Shown: positions 24,731 to 33,496 of the stretch, one piece after another | How positions within the stretch are numbered: position 1 is the stretch's first letter | Layout of the letters: each line of letters starts with the position of its first letter | DNA from: Paraeggerthella hominis | Lineage (GTDB): Bacteria; Actinomycetota; Coriobacteriia; Coriobacteriales; Eggerthellaceae | Assembly: GCF_021044775.1 (NCBI RefSeq) | Contig: NZ_JAJNOQ010000012.1 | Coordinates: 5,338 to 69,337 of the forward strand | Direction of reading: 5' to 3' | Length of the DNA: 64,000 nt | Made by a program: the position numbers and the translations under genes | Notes under the pieces: generated by a model | Seen by the model: the letters and a program-made list of their open reading frames with translations, nothing else | What the model was told of the DNA's origin: nothing | Database searches by the model: none

Positions 24731-27709
24731 CTATTCGTTCAGAAGGTCGATTACCTGAAATCCCGCAGAGGATCCTTCCAGAAGGTCTTTATTGCCGAAG
24801 GCGCAGAAAGCTCCGGCTTCGGCAGCGTGGGCCACGGTCCCGGCCAGCTCGCGCACGGCGCGCGCATCGGACGAGATCATCTGATCGCGCGTTTCGCGAC
24901 GGGCTTGCGGCGTTCTGCCGGCAATCCAGTCGCCGTCTTGACGGCGCACGAGCTGACGCGTTTTGAGCGGCGTGTCGAACCCGGCCACCGTGCTCACCAC
25001 GTAGCCCTCCATTTCGTCGTCGGTCGGCTCGAACGCGGCCAGCCATGCGGAGGCTCCTGCGAAGCGCTCGAGCGTTTCGTCGAGATGCGGGTCGCGATAG
25101 GAGTAGAACCGCAGGTTTCCGGTGCGCGCCGTCTGAAAGCCCGCGCCGTACGCACCGCCCTTGACGCGCACCTCGTTCCACAGGTAGTCGAACGAAAGCG
25201 CTTTCGCAGCTACCTGCCAGGCTCCCGTGTAGCTTGCGCCGAACGAGCGTCGATCGAATCCGAGCGCTGCATAGCACACGTCGGTGGGCACGATGAACGC
25301 CTCGTTGCGCACGACGGGATCGGGAACCTGCAGCCGTTCGTCCCGCGCGCCCCCCGCGCGCCCGAGCGCGGCGCCGCAATCCCAGAAGCGGCGGTAGTCG
25401 TCCTCGTTTCCCGTGAAGCTGACCAGGCATCCGTCGTCGACGAACAGGCGTGCCGCAAGATCGCCCAAGCGCTGCGAAAGGTCGTGCGCGCGCTCGTCAT
25501 AGGAGGCCAGCAGGTCTTTCAAGAAACGGTAGAACTCCACGCCGCCAAGCTGCTCGCGCACGACGCCGGCGGGCAGGTAGTACGATGCCAGCCGAGCCAT
25601 GGCGCTGGCGTGGCCTGCGGAGGCGAAGCCCTGCTCCATGGCGATGCGGCGCTGCTGCAGCACGTCTTTGATCTTGCCCGTGTCGGAGAAGTCGGTCGTC
25701 AGCAGGATTTCGCGCGGAAGGGCGGCCAGGTGCTCCACGTTCTCGGACAGCGAGCTTGCGCTTACCACGAACATCGGGCGGATTGCGCGCGGGTCGTGCT
25801 CGTCCTCGTAGATTTCCGAGAAGAAGGACAGGTTGCCCAGCTTGCCGTTCGTGAGCGTGTCCAGCTGCGATGCGGTGCGGGTTGCCGTGTCCAGCTTTCC
25901 CAGCACCATGCTCAGGACGGTCACGTAGGGAAGGTCCTCGAAGCGCACGCCCTTGAGGTCGAAGTAGCGGTAGGCGTAGGCGATGCCGTGCGCGGCGGCG
26001 CGGTGACGAAGGCACGGGACGGGCGCGCCTTCCTCCAGGCCGTAGGCCGGCTCGTCCGGCGTGGCCCCGATGTCGGACACGGACAAGCGCGGCAAGGTGG
26101 CCAGCGCCTCCGGGGAGTCGGGCTCTTCCTGCAGGCGGCGAAGCTCCGCTTCCTCATCGGCTACGCGGGCGAAGTCCTCGGGCTCCATGCGCGCGGCGAC
26201 GTTTGCCAGGCGCTCGGCCTCGCAGGCGTCCTCGTCCTCGTTGACGGGCACGATCTCCACTTCGGCTCGGTGGTTGTTGGCCAGGAACACGTCGCGGATG
26301 AGCTGCTCGAAATAGCCTTCGTCCAGGGCGGTCCGCAAAAACGCGAAGTCGTCCTCGTATCGCAGGTACGACGTTGCCAGCTCGTCGTCGTAGAGCCAGC
26401 CGGCCAGCGCGGCCATGGACAGCGCCACGCCGTCGGCCATGCCGAAGTCGCGCTCGCGCATGACGAATTCGGCGCGCGAGAGCGAGGCTTCCACCAGGTT
26501 TCGATCCAAGCCCCCGTCGGCCAGCGACTGCAACGCGCCTTCCGCAACGGCCCTGAAGCGCGCGGGGGCGTCGTCCGCCAGCCCCTTGAGCTGGATCACG
26601 GCGAAGGGCTGCAGCAGCGAATCGGCGAAGAACGCCTGCACGTCGTCGGCCAGGCCCGCGTCGAGCAGCGCGCGCTTCAGCGGGGCTTCGTTGCTGCCGG
26701 CGATGGCGTCGATGAGGATGTCCACGGCCACCATGCGCGTGCGTTCCCTGACGTTGCCGATCACGTATCCAAGCCCCATGCATGCGTTTTCGGGCGCGGT
26801 CGCCATCGTGCGGCGTATGCCGAGCGCTTCCACGGGCGCCTGTTCGCGCAGTTCGTGCGGTTCGAGCGGCGCATCGCCGGCCGAAAGGCGCGCCTCGTCG
26901 CGGGCGGCTTCCTCGTCGGCGACGGGGGAGAGATAGCGCTCGTCCAAAAACGCCAGCATGGCCTCGAGGTCGAGGTTGCCGTACAACGTGAGGTAGCTGT
27001 TGCTCAGACGGTAGTGGCGGGCATGCTCGTCGAGGAACTGCTCGTAAGTCAGGTCGGGAATGGCGCGCGGCGTGCCGCCCGACTCGAAGCGATAGGCCGT
27101 GTCGGGGAAGAGCGCCGCTTGCAGCTCGTCGTAAAGCACCGAGTTCGGATCGGACAGCGCGCCTTTCATCTCGTTGTACACCACGCCGTTGAGCGCAAGC
27201 TCGGGCGCGCCGCCGGCGGGGTCGGTCGCTTCGCCGTTTCGATCCGCGCCGCCGGCAAGCTCGTAGTGCCAGCCCTCCTGTTCGAAGATGGCGCGCTTGC
27301 GGTAGATCATCGGATGCAGCACCGCGTCCAAGTACACGTCGGCCAGGTTCAGAAGATCCTGGTCGTTCGTGCTGGCTACGGGGTACAGGGTCTTGTCGGG
27401 GAAGGTCATGGCGTTCAGGAACGTCTGCATGCTGCTTTTCAGCAGGTTGACGAACGGTTCCTTCACCGGGAACTTCTCGGATCCGCACAGCACCGAGTGC
27501 TCCAGAATGTGGAACACGCCCGTGTCGTCGGCGGGCGGGGTCTTGAACGCGATGGAGAACGACTTGTTGGCGTCCTCGTTTTTCAGGTACAGCAGCTTCG
27601 CGCCGCTCTTCTCATGCACGAGCGTGTAGGCGTTGCCGTCTAGTTCCGGCAGCGGTTCGCACGTGCGCACGGTGAAGCCGTGCAGCTTCTGGTCTTTGGC
27701 AAGGTCCAT
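24731..27709 (-). CDS. Zinc metallopeptidase, M16C (presequence protease-like)
   Basis: 992 residues, close to the usual length of the PreP/M16C family. The inverted zinc motif HILEH (67-71) sits in FHILEHSVLCGSEKFPVKE, with downstream Glu in the IFEQEGWHYEL region. The protein then repeats the M16 fold four times without a second active motif. Family enzymes degrade short peptides inside a closed chamber. No signal peptide is present, so it should be cytoplasmic. The start is ATG 27709; the 154-residue in-frame extension to 28171 has shadow-like composition and overlaps the trp leader on the other strand. Monocistronic. Confidence 0.93.
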   Translation of the reverse strand: MDLAKDQKLHGFTVRTCEPLPELDGNAYTLVHEKSGAKLLYLKNEDANKSFSIAFKTPPADDTGVFHILEHSVLCGSEKFPVKEPFVNLLKSSMQTFLNAMTFPDKTLYPVASTNDQDLLNLADVYLDAVLHPMIYRKRAIFEQEGWHYELAGGADRNGEATDPAGGAPELALNGVVYNEMKGALSDPNSVLYDELQAALFPDTAYRFESGGTPRAIPDLTYEQFLDEHARHYRLSNSYLTLYGNLDLEAMLAFLDERYLSPVADEEAARDEARLSAGDAPLEPHELREQAPVEALGIRRTMATAPENACMGLGYVIGNVRERTRMVAVDILIDAIAGSNEAPLKRALLDAGLADDVQAFFADSLLQPFAVIQLKGLADDAPARFRAVAEGALQSLADGGLDRNLVEASLSRAEFVMRERDFGMADGVALSMAALAGWLYDDELATSYLRYEDDFAFLRTALDEGYFEQLIRDVFLANNHRAEVEIVPVNEDEDACEAERLANVAARMEPEDFARVADEEAELRRLQEEPDSPEALATLPRLSVSDIGATPDEPAYGLEEGAPVPCLRHRAAAHGIAYAYRYFDLKGVRFEDLPYVTVLSMVLGKLDTATRTASQLDTLTNGKLGNLSFFSEIYEDEHDPRAIRPMFVVSASSLSENVEHLAALPREILLTTDFSDTGKIKDVLQQRRIAMEQGFASAGHASAMARLASYYLPAGVVREQLGGVEFYRFLKDLLASYDERAHDLSQRLGDLAARLFVDDGCLVSFTGNEDDYRRFWDCGAALGRAGGARDERLQVPDPVVRNEAFIVPTDVCYAALGFDRRSFGASYTGAWQVAAKALSFDYLWNEVRVKGGAYGAGFQTARTGNLRFYSYRDPHLDETLERFAGASAWLAAFEPTDDEMEGYVVSTVAGFDTPLKTRQLVRRQDGDWIAGRTPQARRETRDQMISSDARAVRELAGTVAHAAEAGAFCAFGNKDLLEGSSAGFQVIDLLNE

Positions 27710-27993
27710 GGCTCGTTTCCGCCTTTCGTTGAAGGTTTCCTCCCATTGTCGCACAACGCTTCGCGCGCGTTCGGCTTGCGCGGCGCGTTCACCGCTTTCG
27801 CAAATTGTCGCGCCCGCTGTCGTCCGAGCGGTGCCCCCTGCGCTCCGCCGAGCGAGCCGCCCGCTGCTCCTTTCGCCGTGCGCGCCGCGCGTTTCGCCTT
27901 GCTGCGCCAGCCGGCGATTGCCCCCTTCACAAACCGCGCCGGGAGGGTTAGACTTGCCGCGTACCCGGAACGTCCTATCACGAAAGGCGTCTT
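27710..27993. other. Intergenic region M16C / trp leader
   Basis: 284 bp of GC-rich DNA separating the leftward peptidase from the rightward trp leader. It holds the putative trp promoter (27926-27954). Long ORFs across it on both strands are shadows of GC-rich sequence. Confidence 0.5.
27926..27954 (+). promoter_or_regulatory. Candidate promoter of trpL-trpB2
   Basis: TTCACA, 17-bp spacer, TAGACT; about 40 bases ahead of the leader-peptide TTG. Neither hexamer is a perfect match. Confidence 0.45.
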
Positions 27994-28098
27994 TTGACCA
28001 CGACCGCTTGCAACGCGCTTCTTGCCACCGTCGCTTCTGCGACGGCGTTCGCTTGCGCATGGTGGTGGAACGGAAGAAATCGATCCCGGGTCTCATAG
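27994..28098 (+). CDS. trpL: trp operon leader peptide
   Basis: 34-codon ORF starting with TTG four bases after GAAAGGCG. It reads M-T-T-T-A-C-N-A-L-L-A-T-V-A-S-A-T-A-F-A, then C-A-W-W-W-N-G-R and so on, ending at TAG 28096. Codons 23-25 (28060-28068) are three consecutive TGG Trp codons, while Trp is rare otherwise. It lies 130 bp ahead of a tryptophan-synthase-type gene and just before an antiterminator/terminator pair. Ribosome stalling at the Trp codons in low charged tRNA-Trp would favour the antiterminator. This is a classical leader peptide; its product has no function of its own. The start codon choice is inferred from frame and ribosome site. Confidence 0.9.
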   Translation: MTTTACNALLATVASATAFACAWWWNGRNRSRVS

Positions 28099-28158
28099 GC
28101 TTCTGTTCTCGCATACCAGTCATCAGAAGAGCCCTCGGAGATCCGGGGGCTCTTTTTT
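28085..28158 (+). terminator. Trp attenuator: antiterminator and terminator hairpins
   Basis: Terminator: stem 28128-28138 with 28143-28153 (AGAGCCC / GGGCTCT plus inner pairs), ending in six T (28153-28158). Competing antiterminator: CCCGGGTCTC (28085-28094) pairs with GAGATCCGGG (28138-28147) over ten positions with one G-U. A ribosome that finishes trpL covers 28085-28094 and allows termination. One stalled at the Trp codons leaves it free and prevents it. Confidence 0.88.
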
Positions 28159-28227
28159 GCGCGTCCAGCAAGCATCAGTTTTCCCTGCAGCGTTTGAGCA
28201 GGAACCCATTCCAGGAAAGGAACCAGC

Positions 28228-29610
28228 ATGACCGAGCAAGCCCCTTACCGCCTGTACCTGCGCGAAGACCAGATCCCGACCCAATGGTACAACCTGCGGG
28301 CCGACATGCCGGAAAAGCCCGAGCCTTTGCGCCTGCCCGACGGTCGCGTGGCCGAAGCCGCCGACCTGGCGCCCGTGTTCTGCGACGAGCTGGTGCGCCA
28401 AGAGCTCGACGACGCCACGCCTTGCTTCGACATTCCCGATCCCGTTCGGGAGATGTACCGCATCTACCGGCCTTCGCCGCTGTGCCGCGCCTACAACCTG
28501 GAGCGCGCGTTGGACACGCCCGCGAAGATCTACTACAAGTTCGAGGGCAACAACACGTCGGGCTCGCACAAGCTGAACTCCGCCATCGCGCAGGCGTACT
28601 ACGCGAAGGCTCAGGACCTCGACGGGATCACCACCGAAACGGGCGCGGGGCAGTGGGGCACGGCGCTTGCGGAGGCCTCGGCGCATTTCGGCCTGAATCT
28701 CGACGTGTTCATGGTGAAGTGCTCCTACGAGCAGAAGCCGTTTCGCCGCAACATCATGGAGACGTTCGGCGCGAACGTGACGCCCTCTCCTTCCGACACC
28801 ACCGAAATCGGCCGCAGGATGCTCTCCGAGCGCCCTGATTCGTCCGGCTCGCTGGGCACCGCCATTTCCGAGGCGGTGGAGCGCGCGCTCAACATTCCGC
28901 AGAACAAGGGCCGCTACACTTTGGGAAGCGTGCTCAACCAGGTTGCGCTGCACCAATCCGTCATCGGGCTGGAAAGCTACGCTGCGCTTCAAGAGCTGGG
29001 GGAGTACCCGGACGTGGTCGTCGGCTGTGCGGGCGGCGGGTCGAACCTGGCCGGGCTGATCGCGCCGTTCATGCGCGACAAGCTGCGCGGAAGCAGGCCC
29101 GATACGCGTTTCGTGGCCGTAGAGCCTGCAAGCTGCCCCAGCTTGACGCGCGGGCGCTTCGCCTACGACTTCGCCGACACGGGCCGCACCTGCCCGATGG
29201 CGAAGATGTACACGCTTGGAAACGGATTCCTCCCCAGCCCCGACCACGCCGGCGGGCTGCGCTATCACGGTATGAGCCCCATCGTGTCGAAGCTCAAGCA
29301 CGACGGCTTTTTGGATGCGGTCGCCGTGAAGCAGACCGACGTGTTCGCCGCTGCCGTGGAGTTCGCGCGGCTTGAGACCATCCTGCCCGCGCCCGAGAGC
29401 GCGCACGCCATCTACCAGGCCATGGAGGAAGCGAAGGCGTGCAGGGAGGCGAACGAGGAGAAGACCATCCTGTTCTGCTTAACCGGAACCGGCTACTTCG
29501 ATATGAAGGCGTACGACGCTTACAACAAGGGCGTGCTGGGCGATTACGAGCCCACCGACGAGGAGCTGGCCGTCGGCTTCGCCAGCATACCGCGCATCGA
29601 GGGGCTGTAG
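28228..29610 (+). CDS. trpB2: Tryptophan synthase beta chain, TrpB2 type
   Basis: 460 residues, longer than TrpB1 (about 400) and with the TrpB2 N-terminus (LREDQIPTQWYNLRADMP). The PLP lysine is in GNNTSGSHKLNSA, the catalytic-Glu region is TETGAGQWGTAL, and the phosphate cup is VGCAGGGSNLAG. It joins indole and L-serine to Trp; TrpB2 enzymes often act without TrpA. No trpA or other trp gene follows, so it is likely an indole-salvage synthase. The trpL attenuator upstream shows it responds to charged tRNA-Trp, which supports a real role in Trp supply. ATG with AGGAAAGGAACC upstream. Confidence 0.93.
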   Translation: MTEQAPYRLYLREDQIPTQWYNLRADMPEKPEPLRLPDGRVAEAADLAPVFCDELVRQELDDATPCFDIPDPVREMYRIYRPSPLCRAYNLERALDTPAKIYYKFEGNNTSGSHKLNSAIAQAYYAKAQDLDGITTETGAGQWGTALAEASAHFGLNLDVFMVKCSYEQKPFRRNIMETFGANVTPSPSDTTEIGRRMLSERPDSSGSLGTAISEAVERALNIPQNKGRYTLGSVLNQVALHQSVIGLESYAALQELGEYPDVVVGCAGGGSNLAGLIAPFMRDKLRGSRPDTRFVAVEPASCPSLTRGRFAYDFADTGRTCPMAKMYTLGNGFLPSPDHAGGLRYHGMSPIVSKLKHDGFLDAVAVKQTDVFAAAVEFARLETILPAPESAHAIYQAMEEAKACREANEEKTILFCLTGTGYFDMKAYDAYNKGVLGDYEPTDEELAVGFASIPRIEGL

Positions 29611-29646
29611 CGCGCGCCGTGGCGCTGGCGGCCGCTCGATGGTACC

Positions 29647-29679
29647 ATGGTCGGCATGACTCTTTTTCATGCCGACCAT
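29647..29679 (+). repeat. 13-bp perfect hairpin over the fetA-like start codon
   Basis: ATGGTCGGCATGA (29647-29659) and TCATGCCGACCAT (29667-29679), loop CTCTTTT. It encloses both possible ATG starts. It could be an mRNA hairpin masking initiation or a DNA operator. Confidence 0.8.
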
Positions 29680-30342
29680 ATCTCGGTCTCCCATGTTCGC
29701 GACGGGCGGGCCGTGCCGCTGTTCCACGATGCGTGCTTGCGCTTGGAAGGCGGGCTCATCTACGACTTGACGGGCGCTTCCGGGTCGGGCAAGTCCACGC
29801 TTTTGCGCGCGTGCGCGCTCATGATCGCCCGAGACGCCGGCAGCCTGTACTTGCAGGGGCGGTCTTCGGACGGGTTCGGGCCGCAGGAATGGCGGCGGCA
29901 GGTGTGCCTCGTGCCGCAGCAACCCGCTCTTGTTGCGGGGACGGTGCGGGACAACCTCGTGCTGCCGTGGCGCCTCAAGGTGAACGCCGCGTCCCAGCCT
30001 CCGAGCGACGGCGAGCTTGCTCGCTTGCTGTGCCTTGCCGGCCTTGAAGAGGTGGAGCTTTCGCGGGACGCGTCGCGCTTGTCGGGCGGGCAGCAGGCGC
30101 GCGTGGCCTTGCTGCGCTCGTTCGCCACGAAGCCGAAGGTCTTTCTGCTCGACGAGGTGGACGCGGCGCTCGATTCCGCTTCCTCGCAGGCGATCAGTCG
30201 TTTGACAAGGGATTACGTCGGCTCCGATGCAACGTGCTTGCGCATCCGGCATCGGTCGGCCGACGGGTACGCTGCGGGAACCTATACGCTTGAGGACGGC
30301 GCGCTGTCCTACGTTGCGGCGGGAAGCGGGGGTCGTTCGTGA
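29647..30342 (+). CDS. ABC ATPase, FetA/YbbL-like
   Basis: 231 residues. Walker A GASGSGKST, Q-loop CLVPQQPAL, signature LSGGQQARVALL, Walker B KVFLLDEVDAALD. It pairs with the UPF0014 permease whose GTG overlaps its TGA. In E. coli the homologous FetAB (YbbLM) exports iron and protects against oxidative stress. No clear ribosome site precedes either ATG (29647 or 29656). Both sit in a perfect 13-bp hairpin that could limit translation. The gene begins 36 bases after trpB2, so read-through from the trp transcript is possible. The C-terminal third is short, with no H-loop in a clear position (CLRIRHRSADG). Confidence 0.85.
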   Translation: MVGMTLFHADHISVSHVRDGRAVPLFHDACLRLEGGLIYDLTGASGSGKSTLLRACALMIARDAGSLYLQGRSSDGFGPQEWRRQVCLVPQQPALVAGTVRDNLVLPWRLKVNAASQPPSDGELARLLCLAGLEEVELSRDASRLSGGQQARVALLRSFATKPKVFLLDEVDAALDSASSQAISRLTRDYVGSDATCLRIRHRSADGYAAGTYTLEDGALSYVAAGSGGRS

Positions 30343-31142
30343 GCGGCGTGGTGGATATCGGGTACGTGGAGCTGTTCGCCGCGAGCGCGCTCATGCTGGT
30401 GGCGGGCCTGGTGTCGTGGAAGCTCGAGCTGGGGCAGACGCGGCGCATCGCCGTTTCCGCCGCGCGCATGTTCGCGCAGCTTCTGGCGGCGGGATTCGTG
30501 CTCATGTACCTGTTCGAGCACCAGACCTGGTGGCTCGTCCTCTTGGCGCTGGCCGTGATGGTGACGGCGGCCACGCAGATTGCAACCTCGCGCGTGAAAA
30601 GCTCGGTGCCGGGGCTTCGCGCGGCGGTGTTCGCGTCGCTGTTCTCGTCGTCGATCGCCGTGGGCTTCGTGGTGGTGGAAGGGGTCATGCACGCCGATCC
30701 TTGGTACAACGCGCGGCAGCTCATTCCCATTGCGGGCATGATCATCGGAAACGCGATGTCGGCCATCGCGGTTGCCATCGACCGGCTGTTCGCGGACATG
30801 GATTCGCGCTCCAACGAGATGTTCGCGCTCGTGGCGCTTGGCGCTACGCCGAAAGAAGCGGCGTTCCCGTCGATCAAGGCCGCTATCGGCGCGGGCATGA
30901 CGCCGGTGCTGGCCACCATGTCGGCCGCCGGGATCGTTGCCATCCCCGGCATGATGTCGGGCCAGCTTTTGGCGGGAGCCGATCCTCTGGCGGCGGCGAA
31001 ATACCAGATCGTGGTCATGCTCATGCTGTCGGCGGCCAATACGGTGGCCATCGTTTCGGCCTGCTTTCTCACGTATCGCAAGCGTTTCGCGCCCGATGGA
31101 TATTATTTGGACAAGGGAATACGTCCCGATAATCCTCTATAA
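30339..31142 (+). CDS. UPF0014-family permease, FetB/YbbM-like
   Basis: 267 residues with about seven hydrophobic segments and the UPF0014 hallmarks RMFAQLLAAGFVL, the NARQLIPIAGMIIGNAM block, LGATPKEAAFPSIK and MSAAGIVAIPGMMSGQLL. The GTG start lies in a GTGA overlap with the ATPase stop, so the two subunits are translated together. By homology to E. coli FetB it forms the membrane channel of a putative iron exporter; the ion is inferred. No terminator is obvious before the next gene 26 bases on. Confidence 0.9.
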   Translation: MSGVVDIGYVELFAASALMLVAGLVSWKLELGQTRRIAVSAARMFAQLLAAGFVLMYLFEHQTWWLVLLALAVMVTAATQIATSRVKSSVPGLRAAVFASLFSSSIAVGFVVVEGVMHADPWYNARQLIPIAGMIIGNAMSAIAVAIDRLFADMDSRSNEMFALVALGATPKEAAFPSIKAAIGAGMTPVLATMSAAGIVAIPGMMSGQLLAGADPLAAAKYQIVVMLMLSAANTVAIVSACFLTYRKRFAPDGYYLDKGIRPDNPL

Positions 31143-31168
31143 TCTTGCTGACGTGAAAGGACGGCTCC

Positions 31169-31534
31169 GTGGCTTCTGGCGATACCAAATTCTCCCATAT
31201 CACCGTTAACGCTGACGACGATGACGATTTCGTGATCCAAGCGGGCCTTCGCCCGTCCGCGCCTGCCCCCGAGCCCGCCCAAACGGACGGCGCGGTGCCG
31301 TCCGAGCCCTCTTTCGACGCGCCCTCTTCGACCGAGGACGAGCGGGAGGCGTCGGCGGCCGACGACGCGAGGCCTTCGAGCGCAGGCTCGAAGAGTTCGA
31401 AGAAGGGCTACCGCGAGACGACCGCGGAAGACCTTGAGGTCGAACCGATGTCCGCGATGCAGAAGATCATCATCGCGGTGGCGCTTCTGGCCATCGTCGG
31501 CTTCATTGCGTACTATGTACTCTTTATGCGCTAG
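31169..31534 (+). CDS. Single-pass membrane protein, unknown function
   Basis: 121 residues. The N-terminal 90 residues are hydrophilic and low-complexity: an acidic run (NADDDDDF), then Pro/Ala/Ser/Glu-rich sequence and a Lys/Ser stretch (SSKKGYRE). A single C-terminal membrane helix follows (about 98-119, IIIAVALLAIVGFIAYYVL). This is a tail-anchored topology with the disordered part probably in the cytoplasm. GTG start with AAAGGA seven bases upstream. I do not recognise a family. Its partner 35 bp downstream has the same style of disordered acidic N-terminus plus one helix, so both may belong to one envelope-associated complex. Confidence 0.7.
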   Translation: MASGDTKFSHITVNADDDDDFVIQAGLRPSAPAPEPAQTDGAVPSEPSFDAPSSTEDEREASAADDARPSSAGSKSSKKGYRETTAEDLEVEPMSAMQKIIIAVALLAIVGFIAYYVLFMR

Positions 31535-31568
31535 CGAATGCGCCTGCGCCCAGTAGGAAGGTGCTTCG

Positions 31569-32717
31569 ATGCCCAAACACGCTGCAAACGAACCCAACGG
31601 CACTTCGAGCCACAAAGACGATTTCGCCTCCGATGAGCGGATCGGCCTGACCGAGGCGTTCTCCCCGGTGAGCGCGGCGGTCGATCCTACAGAGGACCGC
31701 TCTGACGAAGAGGGGCGAATCGGCCTGACCGAGGCGTTCGCTCCCGTGGCTGACGGCGCCCACGCAGGCGGCTTCAGCTACCGCGGGGACAACGCCGACG
31801 AATACCCCGACGCCTTCGAGAGCCTTGAGCCCGTGGAGGCGCCTCCCTTGCTGTTCGGGGACGATCCCGTTGCGGTCCAGCCCGAACCGGCCAAGGGCAA
31901 GCACGGCAAGAAGGAGAAGCCCTTCGTTCCGCCCCATCAGCGCAAGTCCCGTCGCATGCGCAAGATTCTCATCGCCATTGTCATCCTGCTGATCCTGCTC
32001 ATGGGCGCGCTGTGCTTTTTCGTGTGGCAGTGGTTCGAAGAGAGCAGGCTGGTGGCCGCTCAGCAAGCTCAAGAGCAGCAAAGCGCCCAGGAAGTCGGCG
32101 CTATGCAGCAAAGCCAGAGCGAAACCAAGGACGCCAGCACCACCGTGGCGAAGAAGACGCAGGTCCCCTCGCTCACGTCGCTGCTTGGCATGACGAAGGA
32201 CGAGGCCGTGACGGCGCTCAAGCGCGGCGCGACCGAAACCAGCTCCAAGGAGGTCAACGAGGAGGGCAACCCCGTCAAGACCAACGTAACGGTGGCGCTT
32301 ACCGACGAGCCTGCCGATACGCGTTCGGGCACGCCTACGGTGTACCTGGGCCTGAACGAAGAGGGCAAGGTCATTCAAGCCGGCTACTCGGCGGCCACCG
32401 CATCGCTTGGCTACGGCTCGCTGAGCTTCGTCGATGCTGTGAAAAACGAGCACATTGTAGAGAAAACGCTGCAGGAGGCCGGCGTGAGCGTGCCGGAGGG
32501 TTCCGTGGAGCTGCCGTCCGACAAGTCGACGTACTCCGAGTACGCCAGCGACGGCACGACGCTCGTGAAGGAAACGTGCTCCTTCTCGGGCACCGTGGAG
32601 TTCGGCGGCGCGCCCCATCAGTGGTCGAGCGTTCTTCTGTACAACTACTCGACGGCGAACACCTCGGGCAACTTGGCCGACACCATCCGCATCATCTACG
32701 TGTACGTCAACGCGTAA
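31569..32717 (+). CDS. Single-pass membrane protein with extracytoplasmic domain
   Basis: 382 residues. The cytoplasmic N-terminus contains a duplicated motif, RIGLTEAFSPV and RIGLTEAFAPV (about residues 24 and 50), encoded by an exact 21-bp repeat. A Lys/Arg-rich stretch (KGKHGKKEKPFVPPHQRKS) precedes one membrane helix (about 132-152), then a Gln-rich coiled segment. The rest is an extracytoplasmic domain beginning VPSLTSLLGMTKDEAVTAL, which resembles the first strand and helix of a PASTA repeat. The remainder is not recognised. A cell-wall or division link is conceivable by analogy with PASTA proteins but unproven. Followed by a strong terminator. Confidence 0.7.
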   Translation: MPKHAANEPNGTSSHKDDFASDERIGLTEAFSPVSAAVDPTEDRSDEEGRIGLTEAFAPVADGAHAGGFSYRGDNADEYPDAFESLEPVEAPPLLFGDDPVAVQPEPAKGKHGKKEKPFVPPHQRKSRRMRKILIAIVILLILLMGALCFFVWQWFEESRLVAAQQAQEQQSAQEVGAMQQSQSETKDASTTVAKKTQVPSLTSLLGMTKDEAVTALKRGATETSSKEVNEEGNPVKTNVTVALTDEPADTRSGTPTVYLGLNEEGKVIQAGYSAATASLGYGSLSFVDAVKNEHIVEKTLQEAGVSVPEGSVELPSDKSTYSEYASDGTTLVKETCSFSGTVEFGGAPHQWSSVLLYNYSTANTSGNLADTIRIIYVYVNA

Positions 32718-32754
32718 GAACTCGCCCTGCGACGACAGGGACGGACTCTGCGAA

Positions 32755-32783
32755 AACGCCGCCGCTTCGAGGCGGCGTTTCTC
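32755..32783 (+). terminator. Terminator after the 382-aa membrane protein
   Basis: AACGCCGCC / GGCGGCGTT stem with a short GCTTCGA loop, followed by TCTCGTTCTC; the U-tract is weak. Confidence 0.75.
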
Positions 32784-32855
32784 GTTCTCTCATTGATTTC
32801 GTCTACGCTTACCGTTAGAGTTAGGGCAATCGACTTTCATCGGGAAAGGGGTCCT

Positions 32856-33485
32856 ATGATCGATCGCGACGCGTTTGGGCGCATGCTGGACGAAAGCGCC
32901 CGCTTGCTGCTGGAGAACGCCGAGGTGCTAAGCGACATCGATTCCAAATTCGGCGACGGGGATCACGGCATCACCATCACCAAGATAGCCAAGCTCGTCC
33001 AAGAGCAGGTTGCGGGGTGGGATCCCGACCAGTCGATCAAAGACTTCCTCGATGATCTGGGCATGGCCGCCATGGCGGTGCGCGGGGGATCGGCCGGCCC
33101 GCTTTACGGCACGATGATCGGCGGCTTGGGCGTCCATCTTGCCGACGACGAGAGCGCTATCGATGCGGATGCGGCGCGCCGGATGTTCGCCGGCTGCTTG
33201 GCCGAGATGCAGGATATCACGAATGCCCAGGTGGGGGACAAGACCATGATGGACGCGCTCATTCCTGCGGTCGAGGCGTCGCAGACGTGCGCTTCGGACG
33301 ATCCGGCTGCGGTGTTCGCTGCGGCGGCCGAGGCGGCCGAGGCCGGCGCGAAGGCGAGCGAGGGCTTCGCTTCCAAATTCGGTCGCGCGCGCAGTTACGG
33401 TGATCAGACTATCGGCACGCCCGACGCGGGCGCCGTCTCAACTTCGTTGTTCTTGCGCGGTCTCGCCGGGGGCGTGTCGCACTGA
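32856..33485 (+). CDS. dhaL: Dihydroxyacetone kinase subunit DhaL
   Basis: 209 residues. The nucleotide/Mg site is DIDSKFGDGDHG (three conserved Asp), with the GGSAGPLYGTM and SYGDQTIGTPDAGA blocks typical of DhaL. It supplies the nucleotide domain for phosphorylating DHA (or a related short ketose) bound to DhaK. ATG with AAAGGGG upstream; the promoter must lie in the 130 bp before it. The gene order dhaL-dhaK is the reverse of many operons. No PTS-type DhaM subunit is present, so whether ATP or a PTS phosphodonor is used cannot be decided from the window. Confidence 0.92.
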   Translation: MIDRDAFGRMLDESARLLLENAEVLSDIDSKFGDGDHGITITKIAKLVQEQVAGWDPDQSIKDFLDDLGMAAMAVRGGSAGPLYGTMIGGLGVHLADDESAIDADAARRMFAGCLAEMQDITNAQVGDKTMMDALIPAVEASQTCASDDPAAVFAAAAEAAEAGAKASEGFASKFGRARSYGDQTIGTPDAGAVSTSLFLRGLAGGVSH

Positions 33486-33496
33486 TTCAGGAATCG

